DNA from: Algoriphagus aquimarinus
GTDB lineage: Bacteria; Bacteroidota; Bacteroidia; Cytophagales; Cyclobacteriaceae
Reading direction: 5' to 3'
NCBI RefSeq assembly: GCF_900112005.1
Contig: NZ_FOKK01000015.1
Location: 1-64,000 of the forward strand
Length of the DNA: 64,000 bases
Shown here: positions 1 to 7,271 of the stretch, piece after piece
Layout of the letters: every line of letters begins with the position of its first letter
How positions within the stretch are numbered: the first letter of the stretch is position 1
Notes under the pieces: model-generated
The model's input: only the letters and a program-made list of their open reading frames with translations
The model's database searches: none
Told to the model about the DNA's origin: nothing
Translations under genes and position numbers: made by a program

Positions 1-2065
1 CCTGTTGTTCTCGCATACACCGTTCCTGAGCTGTTTACATCTGCTGTAAAGCTGCCATCAGTGATCGACGTGCTGAAATCTGAATTCAAGGAATATTCTA
101 CTCCATCAAGCGCAGTGAACGTGATTGTTACTGTAGTAGCATCACATGCAGGAGCAGGAACATCTAGTACTGGTGCTGCCGGTGAAACTGGAGCTGGAGC
201 TACTTCGTAGCCTGAGCTGATCACACAAGTAGTACCTATAGTTCTCGCATACACCGTTCCGTTACTGTTTACATCTGCCGTGAAGCTGCCATCAGTAATC
301 GACGTGCTGAAATCTGAATTCAAGGAATATTCTACTCCATCAACTGCAGTGAACGTGATCGTTACCGAAGCCGCATCACATGCAGGAGCAGGAACATCTA
401 ATACTGGTGCTGCTGGCGTCACAGGTGCTGGAGCTACTTCGTAGCCTGAGCTGATCACACAAGTAGTACCTGTTGTTCTCGCATACACCGTTCCTGAGCT
501 GTTTACATCTGCTGTAAAGCTGCCATCAATGATCGTAGTACTGAAATCTGAATTCAAGGAGTATGCTACTCCATCAACCGCAGTGAATGTGATCGTTACT
601 GTAGTAGCATCACATGCAGGAGCAGGAACATCTAGTACTGGGGCTGCTGGTGTTACTGGTGCTGGAGCTACTTCGTAACCTGAGCTGATCGTACAAGTAG
701 TACCTGTTGTTCTCGCATATACCGTTCCTGAGCTGTTTACATTTGCTGTAAAGCTGCCATCAGTGATCGTAGTACTGAAATCTGAATTTAAAGAATATTC
801 TACTCCAACAACTGCAGTGAACGTGATCGTTACCGAAGCCGCATCACATGCAGGAGCAGGAACATCTAGTACTGGTGCTGCTGGTGTTACTGGTGCTGGA
901 GCTACCTCGAAACCTGAGCTAATCACACAACTAGTTCCTGTTGTTTTCGCATACACCGTTCCTGAGCTGTTAACATCTGCTGTAAAGCTGCCATCAGTGA
1001 TCGTAGTACTGAAATCTGAATTTAAAGAATACTCTACTCCATCAACTGCAGTGAACGTGATCGCTACCGTAGTCGCATCACATAATGGATCTGGAACTTC
1101 TAATACTGGGGCTGCTGGTGTTACTGGTGCTGAAGCAACTTCGTAACCTGAGCTGATCATACAAGTAGTACCTGTTGTTCTCGCATATACTGTTCCCGAG
1201 CTGTTTGTAGCTGCTGTAAAGCTGCCATCAGTGATCGTAGTACTGAAATCTGAATTCAAGGAATATTCTACTCCAACAACTGCGGTGAACGTGATCGTTA
1301 CCGAAGCCGCATCACATGCAGGAGCAGGAACATCTAGTACTGGTGCTGCTGGCGTCACAGGTGCTGGAGCTACTTCGAAACCTGAGCTAATCATACAACT
1401 AGTTCCTGTTGTTTTCGCATACACCGTTCCTGAGCTGTTTACATCTGCTGTAAAGCTGCCATCAGTGATCGTAGTACTGAAATCTGAATTTAAAGAATAC
1501 TCTACTCCATCAACTGCAGTGAACGTGATCGCTACCGTAGTCGCATCACATAATGGATCTGGAACTTCTAATACTGGGGCTGCTGGTGTCAGCGGAGCTG
1601 GATCAACTGTATAATTTGAATTGCTAACACAAGTAGTAGTACCAATAGTCCTTGCGTATACCGTTCCTGAGCTATTTACGTTTGCTGCAAAGCTACCGTT
1701 AGTGATTGTAGTAGTGAACCCTGAATTTAAGGAGTATTCAACTCCTGTAGCTGCAGTGAAAGTGATTGTTACTGAAGCTGCATCACACGTTGGTGCTGGC
1801 ACTGTTAATACAGGAGCAACTGGTGTTACTCTAGCTGGCCCCACGGTATAAGTTGAATTACTAGTACAGGTGGTACCTACTGTTCTAGCATACACCGTTC
1901 CTGAGCTACTTACATTTGCTGTAAAACTGCCACCCGTGATCGAAGTACTGAAATCCGAATCTAAGGAGTATTCCACCCCGGCAGCTGCAGTGAACGTGAT
2001 TGTGACCGAAGATGCATCACACAATGGGGTAGGAACTGTTAATACTGGCGCAACTGGTGAAATAC
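1..2065 (-). repeat. tandem 234-bp coding repeats, nine copies
   Basis: The segment gcatcaca recurs at 139, 373, 607, 841, 1075, 1309, 1543, 1780 and 2014: spacing is exactly 234 bp except one 237-bp step, where an extra Thr codon is inserted. All copies stay in frame within the minus-strand gene. Copies nearest the N-terminus (1595-2065) are the most diverged; the others are nearly identical at DNA level. A two-copy block is itself duplicated: 763-1146 closely matches 1231-1614, a 468-bp shift. Confidence 0.95.
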
Positions 2066-2948
2066 CGTATAGTGTAACGGTCTTTTGAAGTGATTTGACA
2101 ATACCCCCGCTAGTTACTTGAAGAGTAACATTATAAGAATTAGCAGATCCAAAATCTACATTTTGAGGATCAGAAGCTGCAGAGGTTGCTGGATTACCAC
2201 CGGTAAATGACCAAGAATAAACATAATCTGCAGGATTTCCGCCAGTTGTCAAATTCTCAAAATCTACTGTGAAATCATTACAATTAGTTTCAAAATCAAA
2301 ATTTGCTACTAGAGGAGTTCTTACTAAAAAAACAACTCCTGGGTAGGAGCATTGAGCGTTTCCTGCTGAAGTAGGGCAGGATTTATTGTTTGCTTGAGCA
2401 CTTCCTGTATTCCAATTGATATACAAATTCTTTACTTCAAGCTTATCACCATATTCCCATGAAAAATTACCGATTTTGAAAACTTCATTGTTCACAACAT
2501 TTCTTGTGTTTCCGCTGGCATCTTCTAGAACAACACAATTTGCCTGCGATGGGCCCTTCACATCATTGACATAAATATCATATTGGATATGCGGGTTATA
2601 GCCGTTACCACTGACCTGCCACTTCGCCCAAATACCCCCTACAATTACTGTCCCTATTGCAGTTCCATCCAAAGCATTTGGATCAAAAACATTACCGTTA
2701 CTATCCCGAAATTCAATTTCGATAACCTTCAAGTTCTCTTGATTACAACCAGGATTGTTTAATACAAATGGTGTAGCAGGTGTGATAATCGTAGTCTGGG
2801 AAAATGCCTTGTTTGGCAAAACTGACCCAACGGCAAAAAAGAAGAATAAGGTTAAAAACCAAAGACTGCTTTTTTGAAATACACCCCTTTCGAAAAATCC
2901 ACTGGATTGTGGTCGGGAGCCTAATTGACAATTGGAAATCCTGTCCAT
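1..2948 (-). CDS. giant repeat surface protein, probable T9SS-exported adhesin (3' end outside window)
   Basis: Read on the minus strand, an uninterrupted frame starts at ATG 2948 and runs off position 1 (about 982 codons seen). The N-terminus has a long signal peptide: charged start, a very hydrophobic stretch near residues 31-42, likely cut after KAFSQ near residue 51. A roughly 180-residue unique region follows, then a PKD-like domain (about nt 2085-2320, motif YVYSWSF..G), then nine 78-79-residue repeats, the last cut by the edge. Each repeat has two cysteines (CDA and TTC) and reads like an Ig-like beta-sandwich (GVEYSLNSDF, GTVYARTTG). Cell-surface export by T9SS is inferred from the architecture; the C-terminal sorting domain that would prove it is outside the window. 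Adhesion is a guess from family style. Confidence 0.85.
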   Translation of the reverse strand, partial: MDRISNCQLGSRPQSSGFFERGVFQKSSLWFLTLFFFFAVGSVLPNKAFSQTTIITPATPFVLNNPGCNQENLKVIEIEFRDSNGNVFDPNALDGTAIGTVIVGGIWAKWQVSGNGYNPHIQYDIYVNDVKGPSQANCVVLEDASGNTRNVVNNEVFKIGNFSWEYGDKLEVKNLYINWNTGSAQANNKSCPTSAGNAQCSYPGVVFLVRTPLVANFDFETNCNDFTVDFENLTTGGNPADYVYSWSFTGGNPATSAASDPQNVDFGSANSYNVTLQVTSGGIVKSLQKTVTLYGISPVAPVLTVPTPLCDASSVTITFTAAAGVEYSLDSDFSTSITGGSFTANVSSSGTVYARTVGTTCTSNSTYTVGPARVTPVAPVLTVPAPTCDAASVTITFTAATGVEYSLNSGFTTTITNGSFAANVNSSGTVYARTIGTTTCVSNSNYTVDPAPLTPAAPVLEVPDPLCDATTVAITFTAVDGVEYSLNSDFSTTITDGSFTADVNSSGTVYAKTTGTSCMISSGFEVAPAPVTPAAPVLDVPAPACDAASVTITFTAVVGVEYSLNSDFSTTITDGSFTAATNSSGTVYARTTGTTCMISSGYEVASAPVTPAAPVLEVPDPLCDATTVAITFTAVDGVEYSLNSDFSTTITDGSFTADVNSSGTVYAKTTGTSCVISSGFEVAPAPVTPAAPVLDVPAPACDAASVTITFTAVVGVEYSLNSDFSTTITDGSFTANVNSSGTVYARTTGTTCTISSGYEVAPAPVTPAAPVLDVPAPACDATTVTITFTAVDGVAYSLNSDFSTTIIDGSFTADVNSSGTVYARTTGTTCVISSGYEVAPAPVTPAAPVLDVPAPACDAASVTITFTAVDGVEYSLNSDFSTSITDGSFTADVNSNGTVYARTIGTTCVISSGYEVAPAPVSPAAPVLDVPAPACDATTVTITFTALDGVEYSLNSDFSTSITDGSFTADVNSSGTVYARTT

Positions 2949-3386
2949 ATCGTTATTATTTAAAATTTTTTGCTTTCGTAAACCTATTCTCTATATGGGA
3001 TCGTTTTTGGATGGCTCTTTTAGCAGCCTAAAACTTTTCCTTTTTCCTTCAAAATTCTACCTAAAAGTTTGACGTGATGACTTAAAAAGATCGAATTAAA
3101 CTTTGGTATTATTAATTATGCCCTAAAAATACACTTTTATGACTTTCATATCCAAACATTTACGCAAATTATTTTTACGTAATGCGTTTTTTTTTATGTG
3201 AAAATATTTTTAAGTGTGTTGAAAAGTATTTTTTGACCTATTTTATCATAATTCACCAGTACAAAATTTTACGTACAAAAAATCAAATCTCCTCATATCT
3301 ATTGGCTTAGTTCAAGTTCTAGCGAAAAACATTTGTACCTTAATTACTCCCACAGGTACCTAATCGAAAATTTAAGACTTATAGAA
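2949..3386. other. AT-rich intergenic region between divergent genes
   Basis: Very AT-rich spacer between the surface-protein gene (minus) and the aldehyde dehydrogenase gene (plus). No convincing ORF, tRNA or hairpin is visible. A weak Bacteroidota-type -7 element (AACATTTG, 3328-3335) with a TTG at 3302-3304 could serve the aldehyde dehydrogenase. No clear promoter was found for the minus-strand gene. Confidence 0.5.
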
Positions 3387-4823
3387 ATGCTCAATCACTC
3401 CATCTCAGAACAAAACAACACTGATCTTGAACATCTTTTTAAAAGCCAGCTCTTAACTTCTACCTTATGGAGGTCTTCATCTGCTGATGACAGAATAGCT
3501 AGACTAAAAAAAATAAGAACTTGGATAAAAGATCATCAGCAAGAAATTCGTAATGCATTAAAAAACGATTTTGGAAAGCCCGAATCAGAAACGGACCTCA
3601 GTGAAATATTTCCGGTAACAGCTGAAATAAACCATAGTATCAAAAAGCTGCATAAATGGATGACTCCAAAATCGGTGTCTACTCCTCTTCCTATGCTAGG
3701 GACTTCTGGTAGTATTTACCATGAACCCAAAGGAAGATCCTTGATCATTGCTCCATGGAACTATCCTTTCAATCTTTCGATTGGCCCGTTGATTTCTGCT
3801 TTGTCAGCAGGATGTCCTGTGATTCTCAAACCGTCAGAGATGACTCCTCATACGTCGGAACTCATATCAAAAATGATTTCCGAGCTTTTCGCCCCTAAAG
3901 AAGTAGCTGTCGTTTTGGGTGGCATAGAAACATCACAAGCCCTACTAAAGCTTCCTTTTGATCATATTTTTTTCACAGGAAGTCCTACAGTTGGAAAAAT
4001 CGTAATGAAAGCAGCAGCAGAAAACCTAAGTTCTGTGACTTTGGAATTGGGAGGAAAATCACCTGCGATCGTAGATGAGGATGCAGACTGTAAAGATGCC
4101 GCTGAGAAATTGATTTGGGGGAAATATGTCAACTGTGGCCAAACCTGCATCGCTCCGGATTATCTTTTGGTTCATGAATCCAAACTGGAAAACCTCTTTT
4201 CGGAAATGAAAGTCGCCATTCAAAAAATGTACGATCCTGACTTTAAAGGAATCGAGAAATCTCCTGATATGGCTCGCATAGTTAATGACAAACATTTCAA
4301 CAGACTGACAGAGAATATTGAAGACGCCTTATCAAAAGGAGCTCAACTTGTTTTTGGGGGAAATAGCGATCAACACACACGTTACATAGAACCAACTATT
4401 TTAAGAAATGTGTCTGATGAAATGCAGGTTATGGAAGAAGAGATTTTCGGCCCAATTCTCCCCGTTAAATCATATACCTCCTTAGGTGAAGCCATTGACT
4501 ATGTCAATTCCAAACCAAAACCGTTAGCACTATACTTTTTTGGAGTAAATGCAGAGCAATCTTCGAAAGTACTTAGAGAAACAAGCTCTGGAAATGCCGT
4601 AATCAACGACTGTGTGCTTCATTACCTACATATGGAACTACCTTTCGGAGGAGTAAATAATAGCGGAATAGGCAAAGCACATGGCTATCATGGTTTTTTA
4701 GCCTTCAGTAATGAGAAAGGTGTGTTGAAGCAACGAGTGGGTCTAAACAATGTAACACTACTGAGACCTCCTTATGGAATCAAGGCAAAGCAAATCATTG
4801 CATCCTTAATCAAATGGTTTTAA
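3387..4823 (+). CDS. aldehyde dehydrogenase family protein (class-3-like)
   Basis: NAD(P)-dependent oxidation of an aldehyde to the acid; substrate not predictable. From ATG 3387 the protein is 478 residues, normal for class 3 / coniferyl-aldehyde-type enzymes. Visible: the substrate-channel motif PWNYPF, the cofactor-loop FFTGSPTVGK, the catalytic Glu motif ELGGKSP, the catalytic Cys in NCGQTC, and EEEIFGPILPV. The frame is open back to a TTG at 3333, but that TTG sits in a possible -7 promoter element and its 18 extra residues fit the family poorly, so ATG 3387 is chosen. The C-terminus ends in a hydrophobic tail (IIASLIKWF), as in membrane-associated class 3 enzymes. The next gene starts right at its stop, suggesting co-transcription. 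Confidence 0.9.
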   Translation: MLNHSISEQNNTDLEHLFKSQLLTSTLWRSSSADDRIARLKKIRTWIKDHQQEIRNALKNDFGKPESETDLSEIFPVTAEINHSIKKLHKWMTPKSVSTPLPMLGTSGSIYHEPKGRSLIIAPWNYPFNLSIGPLISALSAGCPVILKPSEMTPHTSELISKMISELFAPKEVAVVLGGIETSQALLKLPFDHIFFTGSPTVGKIVMKAAAENLSSVTLELGGKSPAIVDEDADCKDAAEKLIWGKYVNCGQTCIAPDYLLVHESKLENLFSEMKVAIQKMYDPDFKGIEKSPDMARIVNDKHFNRLTENIEDALSKGAQLVFGGNSDQHTRYIEPTILRNVSDEMQVMEEEIFGPILPVKSYTSLGEAIDYVNSKPKPLALYFFGVNAEQSSKVLRETSSGNAVINDCVLHYLHMELPFGGVNNSGIGKAHGYHGFLAFSNEKGVLKQRVGLNNVTLLRPPYGIKAKQIIASLIKWF

Positions 4824-4825
4824 AC

Positions 4826-5701
4826 ATGTACAAAAACACAATGAAGCTTTTCTGGAAATCATGCTTATATATAATAGCCATTTATACCCTCAGTAGCTGT
4901 ATTTCGGATAAAGATGAAAATCCAACCGAGAATCTAGCGGCATTAGACTTATTTGATCAATCCTACGGGGCGGAGCAAAATCAGATTTTTGACATTTATT
5001 TACCTGCAGGAAGGTCCATCGCAAAAACTCCACTCCTTATATATATACATGGCGGTGCTTGGGTAGAAGGAAGCAAGGAGGAATTTAATCAATTCAGACA
5101 GGCATTATCCAGAGAATTCACTGAATATGCGTTTGCTTCAATAAATTACAGGTTGTACAACTTCAGCCAAGGAAACAATAAATTCCCCGCTCAAGAGGAT
5201 GATGTCTTAGAAGCCCTAAGCTATTTTCAAAGCAAAGCTTCTGAATGGAATATTTCAGACAAATTAATCCTAGCTGGCGCAAGCGCCGGTGGACATTTGG
5301 CTTTATTACATGCCTACAAACATCCAACTGTAGGCAATGTCAGAGCGGTAATTGCCTTTTTCCCTCCCACCAATCTGGCCGAATTATATGACTTTAGTTT
5401 CTTCACCCAAACCGGCCTAAGTGGAATGCTGGGAGGAAACCCCAAAGATAAACCAGAAGCTTTTGCCGCTTCCAGCCCAATTACATTCATTAATAGTAAA
5501 TCAGTTCCTACGATCTTTTTCCATGGCACTTCAGATATAATAGTACCTATTTCTCAAAGCCAGCTTTTAAAAAAAGCACTAATTGATGCAGGCGTGAAGT
5601 ATGAATTTACAGAAGTGCCAAATCAAGGACATGGATTTACCTTAGACACCTATCCTAGTTTATTTCAGCAAGCTGCAAAGTTCGTTAAGGAACAAATGTA
5701 A
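4826..5701 (+). CDS. alpha/beta-hydrolase lipoprotein (esterase/lipase)
   Basis: Probable carboxylesterase anchored in the envelope. A short signal peptide ends in the lipobox LSSC, so the mature N-terminus is likely a lipidated Cys. The HSL-like/BD-FAE fold signature is visible: oxyanion motif HGGAW, nucleophile elbow GASAGGH, acid in HGTSDIIVP and catalytic His in GHGF. Three in-frame ATGs (4814, 4826, 4841) are possible; 4814 overlaps the upstream stop by 10 nt, and 4826 or 4841 give the best signal peptides. It follows the aldehyde dehydrogenase with essentially no gap and ends at a hairpin terminator. Substrate unknown. Confidence 0.85.
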   Translation: MYKNTMKLFWKSCLYIIAIYTLSSCISDKDENPTENLAALDLFDQSYGAEQNQIFDIYLPAGRSIAKTPLLIYIHGGAWVEGSKEEFNQFRQALSREFTEYAFASINYRLYNFSQGNNKFPAQEDDVLEALSYFQSKASEWNISDKLILAGASAGGHLALLHAYKHPTVGNVRAVIAFFPPTNLAELYDFSFFTQTGLSGMLGGNPKDKPEAFAASSPITFINSKSVPTIFFHGTSDIIVPISQSQLLKKALIDAGVKYEFTEVPNQGHGFTLDTYPSLFQQAAKFVKEQM

Positions 5702-5725
5702 AAAGGCTACGATTGGAGCCTTTTT
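5701..5725. terminator. bidirectional intrinsic terminator
   Basis: Perfect 8-bp stem (aaaaggct / agcctttt) with an 8-nt loop, placed between the convergent esterase and phoH genes. The A-run on the left and T-run on the right let it serve both strands. Confidence 0.8.
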
Positions 5726-5744
5726 ACAATTCGTTTAGACACTA

Positions 5745-7091
5745 CTAAAGAAGTTCATTTGCAAGATTTGCCAATTCAGACCGCTCTCCTTTTTCTAGTT
5801 TGATATGTGCATAAAGCGGATGGTCCTTCACTCGATCTATTAAATAGGACAAACCATTGGACTGTGAATCTAGATAGGGCGTGTCTATTTGAAACACATC
5901 TCCAGTGAAGATGATTTTGGTGTTCTCTCCCGCTCTTGAGATAATCGTCTTGATCTCATGCGGTGTCAAATTCTGTGCTTCATCCACTATAAAGAAGATA
6001 TTTGACAGTGAACGTCCTCGTATATATGCCAATGGCTGAATTACTAGTTTCTCCTGATTTACCAATTCTGTAATCTTCTGAAATTCCTTATCTGTCTCCT
6101 TATACTGGTTTTGGATAAATTTCAGGTTGTCCCAAAGCGGCTCCATGTAAGGATTCAACTTTGACTTGATATCTCCTGGTAAATACCCAATATCCTTATT
6201 ACTCAAAGGGACAATCGGCCTAGCCAAGTAAATTTGCTTATATTCTCTTCTTTGTTCCAAAGCTCCCGCCAAAGCCAGAAGTGTTTTACCCGTTCCGGCA
6301 ACTCCTTGGATAGAAACTAAGCGGATATTAGGATTGGTAATCGCGTGAAGCGCAAAAGTCTGCTCGGCATTTTTAGGCTTGATATTATATGCCAGTTTTT
6401 TGTCAACTCGCTCTAGAATACTCTCATCCGAATTGTAATAAGCTAGAACTGAATTCTTATCACTTTTGAGGATATAATAGGCATTCGACTTTCTTTTTCG
6501 TGTTCCTAAGACAGTCTTCGCTTCAACATACCCCTGCTCGTATAGTTTATCAATATACTGTGGGTCAATATCATCCAGAATATACTTCCCTGTATTCTCG
6601 AGTTCGGTAATATTCTTAATCTTTCCTGTCTCGTAGTCTTCAGCAAGAAGGTCAATGGATTTGGCCTTTAAACGAAGATTAATGTCTTTGCTGACCAAGA
6701 TTACTTTTCTGCCCTTTTCATGCTGTTTGAGGTAAAGCGCACAGTTCAGAATCTTGTGATCGTTCTTTTCCTCACCAAAAATCTCATTGGCGTTGATCTG
6801 ATTTTCTGGATTCATCAGCACCCTAAAATTCCCCTTGGTCTTCCCGTTCAAAGGAGTCCAATTATGAATCATATGATCCTGTGATAGTTTATCCAGCAAT
6901 CGGATAAATTCTCGCGCTTCAAAATTCTTGGTGTCATTGCCTTTCTTGAACTGGTCAAGCTCCTCTAGCACCGTGATCGGGATGACCACATCGTGCTCGG
7001 CAAAGTTCATAATGGAGTTGTGTGCGTAGAGGATCACCGAAGTATCCAGCACAAAGATTTTCCGATCTTTATCGGATTTGGCTCTAGGCAT
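5745..7091 (-). CDS. PhoH family ATPase with N-terminal PIN domain
   Basis: 448 residues, the PhoH2/YlaK type. An N-terminal PIN RNase-like domain (about residues 10-135) opens with KIFVLDTSVIL, whose Asp is the expected metal ligand. A linker follows, then a C-terminal P-loop domain (about 240-445) with Walker A GVAGTGKT and Walker B FFIVDEAQN. PIN-PhoH proteins are described as RNA-unwinding and RNA-cleaving enzymes; the in vivo targets are not known. ATG at 7091. It stands alone, convergent with the esterase gene and sharing its terminator. Confidence 0.92.
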   Translation of the reverse strand: MPRAKSDKDRKIFVLDTSVILYAHNSIMNFAEHDVVIPITVLEELDQFKKGNDTKNFEAREFIRLLDKLSQDHMIHNWTPLNGKTKGNFRVLMNPENQINANEIFGEEKNDHKILNCALYLKQHEKGRKVILVSKDINLRLKAKSIDLLAEDYETGKIKNITELENTGKYILDDIDPQYIDKLYEQGYVEAKTVLGTRKRKSNAYYILKSDKNSVLAYYNSDESILERVDKKLAYNIKPKNAEQTFALHAITNPNIRLVSIQGVAGTGKTLLALAGALEQRREYKQIYLARPIVPLSNKDIGYLPGDIKSKLNPYMEPLWDNLKFIQNQYKETDKEFQKITELVNQEKLVIQPLAYIRGRSLSNIFFIVDEAQNLTPHEIKTIISRAGENTKIIFTGDVFQIDTPYLDSQSNGLSYLIDRVKDHPLYAHIKLEKGERSELANLANELL

Positions 7092-7221
7092 GCGCAGGTA
7101 GTGTAGTGGAACTATGTTATTTAATTTAGAAAAATAATCGGGCTATTGTCAAAGTTTAGATAAGAATTTATGGTTAATTAAATGTGACCATTCTCTATAC
7201 AGTTGACTATCAATCCAATAA

Positions 7222-7254
7222 AAAAAGGGTAGAATTTATCATCCTACCCTTTTT
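7222..7254 (-). terminator. intrinsic terminator of the SNF2 gene
   Basis: Perfect 11-bp stem (7222-7232 with 7244-7254, core gggtag/ctaccc) and 11-nt loop, just past the stop of the SNF2 gene. On the minus strand the stem runs into a T-run. Flanking A and T tracts make it possibly bidirectional. Confidence 0.85.
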
Positions 7255-7271
7255 AGAAAAATCTAAGTTTT

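Noticed and set aside
1..2065. Regular 234-bp repeats as a possible CRISPR or satellite array
   Set aside because: Units are contiguous with no variable spacers and stay in frame with a minus-strand protein.
763..2088. Plus-strand ORFs rich in Ala/Thr/Val across the repeats
   Set aside because: They are antisense shadows of the minus-strand repeats and end at repeat-borne stops; no start signal.
3333..3386. TTG 3333 start for the aldehyde dehydrogenase
   Set aside because: It lies in a likely promoter element and adds residues not typical of the family.
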